This document shows, piece by piece, positions 25,217 to 33,403 of a stretch of DNA of 43,364 nucleotides. The notes beneath the pieces are model-generated. The model worked only from the letters and a program-made list of their open reading frames with translations, was not told the DNA's origin and ran no database searches. The translations under genes were made by a program, and so were the position numbers. This DNA comes from Bacteroidaceae bacterium (lineage in GTDB: Bacteria; Bacteroidota; Bacteroidia; Bacteroidales; Bacteroidaceae), in the NCBI GenBank assembly GCA_017507385.1, contig JAFWAX010000027.1, positions 1 through 43,364 of the forward strand, given 5' to 3'. How positions within the stretch are numbered: the first letter of the stretch is position 1; each line of letters begins with the position of its first letter.

Positions 25217-25549
25217 AAAAAGCGTGGGTGCTGCACTATTTGCCCATCCCTGCAGCTTAAGGCTCTCGCATTGCCCACAATACTAGGAACGAGCAACGCA
25301 GAGACCCACGCGGTATAGCATATAAATACCCAAGGTAGGACTGGGGCTGATGCCGCCAACCTGCACAAGAGTGACCTATATACACCCATAGGCATCTACC
25401 GTTGCTTTGTTCTTAAGCATTGATACTTTGGAATTTGCGAGATTCTAAGCTGCTCGGAACAAAGCGTTAAGTAAACGCTTCTCATTATGTCCTCCCACCC
25501 GCCTCTGCAACGCTAAACATAGCTTACTTTGAGGCTGCATGGGCTATTT
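25217..25549 (-). ncRNA. Candidate structured non-coding RNA, about 330 nt, unknown class
   Basis: A consensus promoter (25556-25585) is followed by a gene-free stretch packed with complementary segments and closed by a stem with a T-run. Stems seen (plus-strand coordinates): 25501-25505 / 25531-25535; 25462-25468 / 25474-25480 (7 bp); 25404-25412 / 25457-25465 (9 bp, which competes with the previous stem); 25349-25354 / 25391-25396; 25263-25274 / 25293-25303; 25230-25235 / 25251-25256; and the closing stem 25222-25229 / 25304-25311 (8 bp), followed on the minus strand by TTTTT. The last three make a multiloop domain of about 90 nt. I looked for and did not find tmRNA, RNase P, SRP or 6S signatures, and no frame in it looks like a protein. 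Confidence 0.55.
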
Positions 25550-25555
25550 GTTATG

Positions 25556-25585
25556 CAAAAATAGCTATTTTCGTTGAATTTTCAA
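25556..25585 (-). promoter_or_regulatory. Promoter of the RNA candidate
   Basis: TTG (25583-25585), 19 bp, TATTTTTG (25556-25563) followed by C on the minus strand. The same TTG-N19 arrangement drives thrA in this window. Confidence 0.6.
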
Positions 25586-25811
25586 TGACAAGGGGGAAAA
25601 AAATGGGAATTTATCGGATTCAGACAGCCAAGCCTCTCCTTAATAATAACGTCTGCTCGATAGAGAGAGTCGCTTTGCGAGAACATCGATTCCCTCATCC
25701 GCTTAATCTGCTTAATCATCGCGGAGCGGTATGTTAAAAGACAAGTTCCTGCGGAACGATGGGGCGGATGTCATCTTTATGCGGCAGTGGAGGGTGGCTC
25801 GCTGCATGTCC

Positions 25812-25875
25812 AGTACCTCCGAAGAGGTACTGTAGTACCGCCTAGGAGGTATTCGAGTACCTCTTCAGAGGTACT
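25812..25875. repeat. Three tandem 20-bp palindromes at 22-bp period
   Basis: AGTACCTC-CGAA-GAGGTACT (25812-25831), AGTACCGCCTAGGAGGTATT (25834-25853) and AGTACCTC-TTCA-GAGGTACT (25856-25875) are separated by 2-bp spacers and start exactly 22 bp apart. The whole block is itself roughly palindromic (CCAGTACCTC at the left, GAGGTACTGG at the right). It lies 56 bp past the MBOAT stop, in an otherwise featureless gap (25586-25930). It could be a dimeric-protein binding array (two helical turns per unit) or a palindromic repeat element. No T-run marks it as a terminator. Confidence 0.7.
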
Positions 25876-25930
25876 GGAGGGGAAAATGGCTTGTTAGATG
25901 GTGGGGATTGTACGGAAAGGAAATGGGGTA

Positions 25931-27499
25931 TTAGAACTGGAAGTAGATGAAAGGCTGCACGTCGGAAGACTTTATCTGGATGACAAGATAGATGAGAAGG
26001 ATAAGAAGGATGGCCTTGACAAGGAGCGGGCTGCGGGTGACGAAGGCTTTCGCCTTTTCGGAAAGCGAGGATGGCAGCCAATGGAGCAGAAAGCCCAGAA
26101 GCATGAGAATGCCTACGGCTTTATAGGACACGCACCATTGGAGGAATATCTGAGGTTGGAACTTATGGAATATCTGATGGAAAACCTGTTCTGCAATCTC
26201 AAAGGAAGGTGCACGGAACAACACCCAGCAGGCTGCGACAAGGTGGAAGGTGAGGATGCCGCCTAAGAAAGCCACGGTTCTATTCTTCGATGGATGAGGG
26301 GCACTTTTGTTGGACAAATAGGTCAATGGACTTAGCATCGGGGCGATGCTGTGCCAGATTTTGTCGAGACACAGAAGAAGTCCATGAATCCCTCCCCAAA
26401 GGATGAAGTTAAGAGATGCTCCATGCCAAAGACCACCCAGAAGCATCGTCATGAGAAGGTTGAAATACTGGCGGAACTTGCCATGACGATTGCCACCAAG
26501 AGAAATATAGAGATAATCTTTGAGCCAAGAGGAAAGGCTGATGTGCCAACGGCGCCAAAACTCTGTGATAGAGGTGGATTTGTAGGGGCTATCGAAGTTT
26601 TTGGGAAAATGGAATCCAAGCAGGAGCGCTATACCGATAGCCATATCGGAATAGCCTGAGAAGTCACAGTAGATCTGGAGCGTATAGCCATAAACAGCCA
26701 TCAGATTCTCGAATCCGCTATAGAGGTCGGGCTGCTGAAAGACACGTTCGACGAAGTTAATGGAGATATAATCGCTAATGACAGCTTTCTTGAAGAGTCC
26801 TGCAATAATGTAGAAGACACCTGCACCAAACATCTGGTCGGTAACCATCAGCGGACGCCGAATCTGCATGATGAAGTCGCGGGCACGCACAATTGGACCC
26901 GCCACAAGCTGCGGGAAGAAGCTGACATAGAAAGCATAGTCGAGCAAGCGGTTGAGCGGACGGATGTTGCCGCGATAGACATCAATGGTATAGCTGAGCG
27001 ACTGAAAGGTGAAGAAGGAGATGCCGACGGGCAGGAATATGTCACGTGGCTGCCAAGAAACCTCTTCGGAAAGGCTGCCCGTGATGCTTGAAGGCACATC
27101 TATGCCATTGGTTTCGAGCAAAGTGCATATAGTCTCGCCCAAGAAATTTGTATATTTGAAAAAAATCAGCAGACCAAGGTCAAGAAAGAGGGACAAGAAA
27201 AGAAGTATCCGCGCCAAGATGCCTTTCTCTTTCACCGTTGCTATTGCTTGGGCGATGAAGTAGTCGCAAGTCGTCACCAGCGCCAGCAGCAGGAAGTACA
27301 TTCCGCTGCTTTTATAATAGAAATAGTAGGAGAAGAACGTGACGAAGAGAATGCGCAAGGTGTCTGCTTTCCCTAAAAGATTGTATATGAAGGTGAATGC
27401 GAGGAACAGGAACAGAAATATCCCTGACGAGAAAATCATCGGGGAATCGGGCTGATACAGCAGCTGTTCTATGAGGCGTGAATAATCAATATCAAACAT
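25931..27499 (-). CDS. MBOAT-family O-acyltransferase (AlgI/PatA/DltB-like)
   Basis: 522-residue multi-spanning membrane protein that in this family moves acetyl groups across the inner membrane for transfer onto an extracytoplasmic polysaccharide. Conserved features are present: FLPVGISFFTFQSLSYTIDVYRG (about 155-177), FFPQLVAGPIVR (194-205), the YCDFSGYSDMAIGIALLLGF block (277-296), EFWRRWHISLSSWLKDYLYI with H319, and the catalytic-type His in GGLWHGASLNFILWG (H359). Length and about 10-12 hydrophobic segments fit AlgI. It follows two SGNH-type periplasmic proteins with a 55-bp gap and the same strand, the arrangement expected for an acetylation cassette. The acceptor polymer is unknown. 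Confidence 0.9.
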   Translation of the reverse strand: MFDIDYSRLIEQLLYQPDSPMIFSSGIFLFLFLAFTFIYNLLGKADTLRILFVTFFSYYFYYKSSGMYFLLLALVTTCDYFIAQAIATVKEKGILARILLFLSLFLDLGLLIFFKYTNFLGETICTLLETNGIDVPSSITGSLSEEVSWQPRDIFLPVGISFFTFQSLSYTIDVYRGNIRPLNRLLDYAFYVSFFPQLVAGPIVRARDFIMQIRRPLMVTDQMFGAGVFYIIAGLFKKAVISDYISINFVERVFQQPDLYSGFENLMAVYGYTLQIYCDFSGYSDMAIGIALLLGFHFPKNFDSPYKSTSITEFWRRWHISLSSWLKDYLYISLGGNRHGKFRQYFNLLMTMLLGGLWHGASLNFILWGGIHGLLLCLDKIWHSIAPMLSPLTYLSNKSAPHPSKNRTVAFLGGILTFHLVAACWVLFRAPSFEIAEQVFHQIFHKFQPQIFLQWCVSYKAVGILMLLGFLLHWLPSSLSEKAKAFVTRSPLLVKAILLILLIYLVIQIKSSDVQPFIYFQF

Positions 27500-27554
27500 T
27501 TTTGTTGCTTTTTATAAGACGATGGTCTGTTGTTGACTGTACGTCATCCGGAAT

Positions 27555-28460
27555 TTAGAATCCTCGGACAGATAGATAGGGTTTCTGTTCCAACGGTGTC
27601 GGTTCATGCATCATACGCGTCTGAGTGCCAGACACAACCGTTTCCGTGTAGGCTTTATAAATGGCTTCTCCCAAAAGCTTGCCTTGCAGCACATAGCCTG
27701 ACGTCAAGAAATGGACGCAATCCGTATTCATCATTCCTGAATTTCTCCAGTTTTCGCATGCGGATTCTTCCCCACCGCCTATGGTGTAGATGTCCCACAC
27801 CGCCATGTGGTTTTCTTGGCAGAAATCTACAATATTACGCGCTACTGCCGCCGTGTTGGCATTGGGAACTTTCACCGTGCTATAACGCCTACGTCCACGG
27901 TTTCCCGATGCTCTGCTCACACGCTGGGAGAGGAAGCTTCCGGGTGGTGTAGTGAAAAGGAAACAAACATCGGGACAGCGTTCGCGAATACGCTGTGTGA
28001 GCAACCTCATTGTTTCCGTGTGAGCGCGTTCATCAAGAGTGGAGCCATGTGCTTCGTTTGTACCAAAGGAGATGACCACAAGCTCCGGATGCTCTGCTGC
28101 CACGCGGCTGACCATGTCCTGTTCATAGAAGCGTCGCGCCCAAGCCCCATTGATGCCATAAAACGAAAATTGGACATGAGGAAAATATTCCTGCAGAGTG
28201 CTCCCTAATGAGTTCGGGAAATACTTGCCTCTCACATGAGAGTCGCCTATCTGCATAACCTTGACAACATGTCCTTTTTTAAGATTCTTAAAAACTGGCT
28301 GAAGAGAGGCGCCCTCTTGCAATTCGTTGCTCAACGTATTCTTGAAACCGGCGGGGAACGGCGTTGTGAGCGACTGGGCAGCAAGCCGCACAACAAACAG
28401 CGTCAGCAAAAGAAAGGCGACAAGAATCGGCTTAATGATATGTAAGGCTTTAACGTGCAC
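27555..28460 (-). CDS. SGNH/GDSL-family protein, likely periplasmic O-acetyltransferase or esterase
   Basis: 301 residues with an N-terminal signal anchor (about 1-29). The four SGNH blocks are visible: MQIGDSH (Ser74), GINGAWARRF, SFGTNEAH (Asn of block III) and DCVHF near the end (Asp247, His250). Such proteins either remove or, like PatB/AlgJ/AlgX partners of MBOAT proteins, add O-acetyl groups. Its start overlaps the end of the upstream SGNH gene by 11 bases and the MBOAT gene follows, so the three are almost certainly co-transcribed. Whether it is transferase or esterase cannot be told from sequence alone. Confidence 0.82.
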   Translation of the reverse strand: MHVKALHIIKPILVAFLLLTLFVVRLAAQSLTTPFPAGFKNTLSNELQEGASLQPVFKNLKKGHVVKVMQIGDSHVRGKYFPNSLGSTLQEYFPHVQFSFYGINGAWARRFYEQDMVSRVAAEHPELVVISFGTNEAHGSTLDERAHTETMRLLTQRIRERCPDVCFLFTTPPGSFLSQRVSRASGNRGRRRYSTVKVPNANTAAVARNIVDFCQENHMAVWDIYTIGGGEESACENWRNSGMMNTDCVHFLTSGYVLQGKLLGEAIYKAYTETVVSGTQTRMMHEPTPLEQKPYLSVRGF

Positions 28461-29967
28461 GATTGTCGTAATTCTCCTTTCCCTGCATTAGAACCTCAAA
28501 CAGGAGGTCTGCAAGATGGCGACCGCCTGCAAAGTTGATGTGTGTATAATCAAGATTTGCCTGTTCCTTTTCTACCATTTTTGCTATGCTTCCATCCCCT
28601 CCCATCGCTTGGTAGAGATTCCAGAATGCCACTTTACTGTCGCTGGCCATCTTGCGCTCGTAAGACAGGAGTTCACGTACTCCTTCCATTGTATGCATCT
28701 GACCATCAGGACCTTTCGAGTTGCGGTCGGCAACACTGACAACCAATATGCTCGTGTGGGGGAATGCTGTTTTGAGATGCTTAATCACTTTCTTCATCCG
28801 AGAGGTGTAAGAAGCATAATTCTTCTGGTTCTCATTGGCTACATTAAGTCCAAAATGCAACACGATCAAATCATAAGGCCGGACACGAGAAAATTCCCGC
28901 AACATCTCCAATGGAATTTTCCCTATATGCTGTCCGCCACTTCCGCGCAGACTGAAATTATCTAAAGACACACCACAAGAGGCATCGAAGGCAACACCAT
29001 AAAATTTCGAATCGTCTCCTCCTTCAACAACCATGCCGAAACGCCCGATACGGCCTTCGACTGCCTGAGCAAGCACCTTGGGAACATCGTCCTGCTCTGG
29101 CAAGATGGGGCGGACAATCGTATCATAAGCCGCTATAGAATCGGAATCTATGGCTTCCGCTAAATCACCGTATATTTCAGGCTCTTGCGAAACAGACTGA
29201 GAGAAAAGCAATTGAGATTCCTGACCATTTAATGAACAATGTATATTCAAAGTTTCTCCGGGTGTAAAAAACACGGTTGCCACTTCTGCCGAATCCAACA
29301 ATCCGGGATAGTATTTCTTGGTACCTCGAATCTCAAAGGTCGCAGAATCTTCTGGAATGAAATAGCTGCCAGCCAATCCCTGCGCATCCTGTCTGAAGCC
29401 CTTGCCTTTTTCGTTGGCATGAAAAGCCGTCCATTTCTCACGTTTTGTGATGACAGAACGTCGGAAATCAGATGACACACAAGCTATTTCCACAAATCCG
29501 ACACCATGTCCGCCATATTTCTGTTGCAAACGAGCACGCAAATCCATTGTGATGATGTCGCCTTCTATATAAGAATCGCCGAAATAGGCAATACGAACAG
29601 GGCGTTCATGAGCCTCATCAAGAGCCGCATAGAAATAGTCCATTTCGCGATGAACACCTTCAACATCAGCAAAATCTTCAATGGCAACCATGCCTTCTGG
29701 AACAGAATCCGTATAAGCAAGTGGCTGCACGACAATGGCAGTGGAATCTATCTTCTCTCTCACATACCCATCAATGGAATCTGCAACGATTTCAGCAAGA
29801 ATATGTCCTCCTTCATCACGCCGTTGAATATCCGCCAAAATGTTCACACGACGAAGTTCCACGTCGCCCCAACAGATACGTGGCAAATAAAACAATGCCA
29901 TCAGCCCAGATATCACCATGAGCGTCAGAAAGAAAGACTGCCAAGCACGATTCTTCTTCATCTTCAA
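28450..29967 (-). CDS. Larger SGNH-family protein of the same acetylation cassette
   Basis: 505 residues. One N-terminal membrane anchor (about 11-30), a variable region, then a split SGNH domain: AYFGDSYIEGD (Ser132), a beta-rich insertion (about 150-340) that may bind the polysaccharide, LRGSGGQH (block II Gly), HFGLNVAN (block III Asn) and DYTHINF near the C terminus (Asp473, His476). The insertion within the catalytic domain recalls AlgX- or OatA/PatB-like proteins with an attached binding module. It starts 6 bp after the pgpH-like stop and overlaps the next SGNH gene. Two SGNH proteins with one MBOAT suggest sequential transfer steps. Confidence 0.82.
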   Translation of the reverse strand: MKMKKNRAWQSFFLTLMVISGLMALFYLPRICWGDVELRRVNILADIQRRDEGGHILAEIVADSIDGYVREKIDSTAIVVQPLAYTDSVPEGMVAIEDFADVEGVHREMDYFYAALDEAHERPVRIAYFGDSYIEGDIITMDLRARLQQKYGGHGVGFVEIACVSSDFRRSVITKREKWTAFHANEKGKGFRQDAQGLAGSYFIPEDSATFEIRGTKKYYPGLLDSAEVATVFFTPGETLNIHCSLNGQESQLLFSQSVSQEPEIYGDLAEAIDSDSIAAYDTIVRPILPEQDDVPKVLAQAVEGRIGRFGMVVEGGDDSKFYGVAFDASCGVSLDNFSLRGSGGQHIGKIPLEMLREFSRVRPYDLIVLHFGLNVANENQKNYASYTSRMKKVIKHLKTAFPHTSILVVSVADRNSKGPDGQMHTMEGVRELLSYERKMASDSKVAFWNLYQAMGGDGSIAKMVEKEQANLDYTHINFAGGRHLADLLFEVLMQGKENYDNRAR

Positions 29968-29973
29968 AAAGGC

Positions 29974-32043
29974 CTATACGGTTCTTTCACCTTGCTTATT
30001 GTCATCGTTCAATTCCGGATAGGAGATGCGCGTGTGGTAGATGGTCTTCAGCTTTTCTTGCAAAACTTGTTTTGCTATTGCTATTTCCTTGAATGTAATA
30101 GAACATTCGCTGAAACAACCATCTGCAACTTGACCATCGATTATTCTGTCAACCAGCTGATTGATGGATTCTTCTGTATATTCAGCCAACGAACGAGACG
30201 CAGCCTCTACGGCATCACACATCATAAGAATTGCCTCTTCCTTGGTGCCCGGATTAGGTCCAGGATAAGTGAAAAGAGCCTCATCCACTTCCTCGTCTGG
30301 ATGCTCGTTTTTGTAAGTGATGTAAAAATATTTGGCTTTGCTGTTTCCGTGATGCGTCAAAATGAAGCGCTTAATGTCTTCTGGAATATGGTGTTTTTCA
30401 GCAAGTGCTACACCGTTCTGTACATGAGCGATAATAACCTGAGCACTCTTTAATGGCGTAAGGTGCTTATGAGGAGATATGCCACTTTGATTCTCTGTAA
30501 AGAAAACGGGGCGTTCCATCTTGCCAATGTCGTGATAAAGAGCACCTGTACGCACCAGCTGTGCCTTAGCACCAATCTTATTGGCCACTTCCGCACTTAA
30601 ATTGGCCACTTGCATGGAATGCTGAAATGTTCCAGGCGCAACCTCTGTCATGCGCTGCAGAAGCGGATTATGTACATTGTTAAGCTCCACAAGAGTTACA
30701 TCGCTGGTGAATCCAAACACTTTCTCCAGCATCCACAACAATGGATAGGTAAAGAGCAGAAGAATCCCATTGACAGTGAAACAGATGTACATCCACTGAT
30801 CCATTTTGATGCCATTCTCATGATAGAACGAATAGCCGGTATAGAAAACCACATACGTGAGGAACACCAAGAATGCTGTACGAACAATTTGAGAACGTTG
30901 AGACAATTCGCGCAGTGAATGTATTGCAGTCATTCCCGCAGCTATCTGCAAAACAACAAATTCGTAATTATTAGTCAGAATCATGGAGATAATCATCACC
31001 ATGGCACAATGAACCATAAATGCCGTGCGAGAGTCCATGAAGACACGGATGACGATAGGAACGAAACAGCAAGGAAGCATGAAGACGTTCAGCATCTTGT
31101 GAGAAACCATGAAAGCTGCTATAACACACAGCACCATAGGCAAGGCATAGATCAATGCCACATTACGAACATGCTCAAAATAGTCTGCTCGGAACAAAGA
31201 GAGAAATATCGTCATCAAAACGAAGTTAATGAAAACGAAAATGATTTGTCCGATAAACTTGTACGGGATCTTCGCCTCATCAATATTACGCTTCTCATAA
31301 TCTATCTCATAGGAACGAAGTATGTCGTAGAGCTCATCTGTAACAGTTTCTCCGCGGTCAATAATCTTTTGTCCCGCCTGCACAAATCCGTTGTAATTTG
31401 AGATACTCTGCAAACGCCCTTCCAATTCTTCTTCTGACTTCATCACATCGTAAGTCAAATTCGGCTGAATCAACTCATCGATATTATACTGTTGCAATAT
31501 ATAACGAGGAAACTTTATCGTATCTACAGTCATGATATATCGATAGGCTGAACTCAAAGTGTAAATACTGCTAAGTGAAGCAGAAGTCGCCACATTACCA
31601 CGAACAATACGTATACGCCTTTGTGTTTCATCCGTCAAACGTGCATAATCTTCAACAGAGAGAACACCTCGCTGATAGATGGAATCTAATAATCCCGCCA
31701 CATGATGAACATACGGGTGAGCATTCGCCCCTTGAACAGCCTGTTTATACAACTTATTCACCATGCTATCTCGCACACTCCTATTGTAGTTGTAATAGGG
31801 TTGGAAACTACGCTGCGCTTTCTCCTGTTCTTTCTGCAACACAGAGTCGTTCTTCAGCACTGGGAATTTCGTATTAGCAATCAGCAATCCGTAATTCCAG
31901 GGCTTATTCAACTCATATTTATAACCAAACTCATCTCCTCTGGGCATGAAATAAACGACTAATGCTGTAGATACAAGCACCAGGACTATCTTCATCAACA
32001 GACGAGATATATTTGTGCGTCTTTGTTGTCTGTTCTGTTTCAT
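29974..32043 (-). CDS. pgpH: 7TM-HD phosphohydrolase, PgpH-type c-di-AMP phosphodiesterase
   Basis: 689 residues. An N-terminal membrane helix (about 14-30) precedes an extracytoplasmic 7TMR-HD-extracellular-type domain (to about 260), then a bundle of seven hydrophobic segments (about 265-450), then a cytoplasmic HD domain. The HD region contains FQHSMQVANLSAEVA, the signature ALYHDIGKM (HD near residue 503), ILTHHGNSK and MMCDAVEAASRS, which are the metal ligands. PgpH proteins hydrolyse c-di-AMP to pApA and so affect envelope and osmotic homeostasis. It sits 37 bp after thrC and 6 bp before the SGNH genes, tying it to the envelope-modification cassette. Family assignment is firm. c-di-AMP as substrate is by family. 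Confidence 0.88.
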   Translation of the reverse strand: MKQNRQQRRTNISRLLMKIVLVLVSTALVVYFMPRGDEFGYKYELNKPWNYGLLIANTKFPVLKNDSVLQKEQEKAQRSFQPYYNYNRSVRDSMVNKLYKQAVQGANAHPYVHHVAGLLDSIYQRGVLSVEDYARLTDETQRRIRIVRGNVATSASLSSIYTLSSAYRYIMTVDTIKFPRYILQQYNIDELIQPNLTYDVMKSEEELEGRLQSISNYNGFVQAGQKIIDRGETVTDELYDILRSYEIDYEKRNIDEAKIPYKFIGQIIFVFINFVLMTIFLSLFRADYFEHVRNVALIYALPMVLCVIAAFMVSHKMLNVFMLPCCFVPIVIRVFMDSRTAFMVHCAMVMIISMILTNNYEFVVLQIAAGMTAIHSLRELSQRSQIVRTAFLVFLTYVVFYTGYSFYHENGIKMDQWMYICFTVNGILLLFTYPLLWMLEKVFGFTSDVTLVELNNVHNPLLQRMTEVAPGTFQHSMQVANLSAEVANKIGAKAQLVRTGALYHDIGKMERPVFFTENQSGISPHKHLTPLKSAQVIIAHVQNGVALAEKHHIPEDIKRFILTHHGNSKAKYFYITYKNEHPDEEVDEALFTYPGPNPGTKEEAILMMCDAVEAASRSLAEYTEESINQLVDRIIDGQVADGCFSECSITFKEIAIAKQVLQEKLKTIYHTRISYPELNDDNKQGERTV

Positions 32044-32080
32044 TTTTCTTTAGGAGATGGTTTGTTAAGTTATTTTTCTG

Positions 32081-33382
32081 TTATTCAGACAAAAGGTACT
32101 TCTTAAAGTCTGAGAAATCCTTACTCATTGGCACGCTTTGCTTTGTACCCTTCATAAAGGCTTGGAGTTTTGCTGGAATCTCAATGCTTTCGTTCAAAAT
32201 TGCGTCAACAGTATCCTTGAACTTGGCAGGATGAGCAGTTTCGAGGAAAACTCCAACCTCACCAGCATTCAGGCCATCTTGCAAAGCTTGGAATCCACAA
32301 GCGCCATGCGGATCACACACGTACCCCGTATCACTTTTCACCTTCCTGATTGTTTCAGCAATTTGTTCATCGGTATATGTTGCGCCACTGATGTCTGCAC
32401 AGATAGCAGCATGACTCTTTCCGTAAAGTTCATACACACGTGCAAAATTGCTCGGGTCGCCAACATCCATAGCATTTGCTATTGTCTGTACAGAAGCTTT
32501 AGGCTCGTATTTTCCTGTTTGCAAATACTTAAAGAATATATCATTAGCATTGTTTGCTGCGATAAAACGCTTGATAGGAAGTCCCATCTTTTTGCCGAAA
32601 AGAGCAGAGCATATATTACCAAAGTTCCCTGAAGGCACACACACCACCAATTCATCGGCAAGCCCCAGCTTTTTCATCTGAGCATAAGCATAGAAATAAT
32701 AGAATGACTGTGGCAAGAATCGAGCCACATTGATAGAATTGGCAGAAGTCAATTTCATGTGAGCATTTAATTCTTTATCCATAAAGGCATTCTTCACAAG
32801 CGCCTGACAATCATCAAACACGCCATCTACTTCCACGGCTGTAATGTTTTTGCCAAGTGTCGTAAACTGACATTCTTGAATAGGACTCACTTTCCCTTTG
32901 GGATAAAGGACATACACATGGATGCCATCCACACCAAGAAAACCATTTGCCACAGCAGAACCCGTATCGCCCGATGTGGCAACCAGCACATTTACCTGTT
33001 CACTTCCCTCTTTCTTCAAGAAATACTGCAAAAGTCGCGCCATGAAACGGGCACCAACATCCTTAAAAGCCAAGGTTGGACCATGAAAGAGTTCAAGTGA
33101 ATATATATTGTCGGTCACTTTCACACAAGGACAGTCGAATGCCAACGTATCATAAACGATAGCTTTCAAATCTGCCGCTGGAACATCTTCGCCAAAGAAG
33201 GCGTCAGCAACCGTATAGGCAATTTCCTGAAAAGACAAGTTCTCTATATTGTCAAAGAATTCTTGAGGAAGCGCCTTGATGCGTTCTGGCATATAAAGCC
33301 CTTTATCTTCTGCAAGCCCTTTTACCACAGCCTTTTCCAATGTCGCTGCAGGAGCCTGCCCATTTGTACTATAAAAAATCAT
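32081..33382 (-). CDS. thrC: Threonine synthase
   Basis: 433-residue PLP enzyme converting O-phosphohomoserine to threonine. Motifs: the opening FYSTNGQAPAATLEKAVVKGL, the PLP-lysine region LFHGPTLAFKDVGARFM (Lys107), the phosphate-binding loop ATSGDTGSAV (135-144) and VPSGNFGNICSALFGK. Length and order fit the shorter ThrC class seen in enteric bacteria and Bacteroidota. It is the third gene of a thrA-apgM-thrC run, starting 21 bp after its predecessor. Confidence 0.95.
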   Translation of the reverse strand: MIFYSTNGQAPAATLEKAVVKGLAEDKGLYMPERIKALPQEFFDNIENLSFQEIAYTVADAFFGEDVPAADLKAIVYDTLAFDCPCVKVTDNIYSLELFHGPTLAFKDVGARFMARLLQYFLKKEGSEQVNVLVATSGDTGSAVANGFLGVDGIHVYVLYPKGKVSPIQECQFTTLGKNITAVEVDGVFDDCQALVKNAFMDKELNAHMKLTSANSINVARFLPQSFYYFYAYAQMKKLGLADELVVCVPSGNFGNICSALFGKKMGLPIKRFIAANNANDIFFKYLQTGKYEPKASVQTIANAMDVGDPSNFARVYELYGKSHAAICADISGATYTDEQIAETIRKVKSDTGYVCDPHGACGFQALQDGLNAGEVGVFLETAHPAKFKDTVDAILNESIEIPAKLQAFMKGTKQSVPMSKDFSDFKKYLLSE

Positions 33383-33403
33383 ATCTATCTTTTAATTTAT
33401 ACA

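Noticed and set aside
25217-25549. tmRNA, RNase P RNA, SRP RNA or 6S RNA
   Set aside because: No tRNA-like end or tag frame, no GAGGAAAGTCC-type core, no SRP tetraloop motif, and the fold is multi-branched rather than a single 6S-like rod.
25812-25875. Possible short CRISPR array
   Set aside because: The repeats are palindromic with 2-bp spacers and variable centres, there are only three, and no cas gene is in the window.
29506-30453. Plus-strand open frame of 315 codons
   Set aside because: Runs antisense across the junction of the large SGNH and pgpH-like genes, both of which are supported by motifs.
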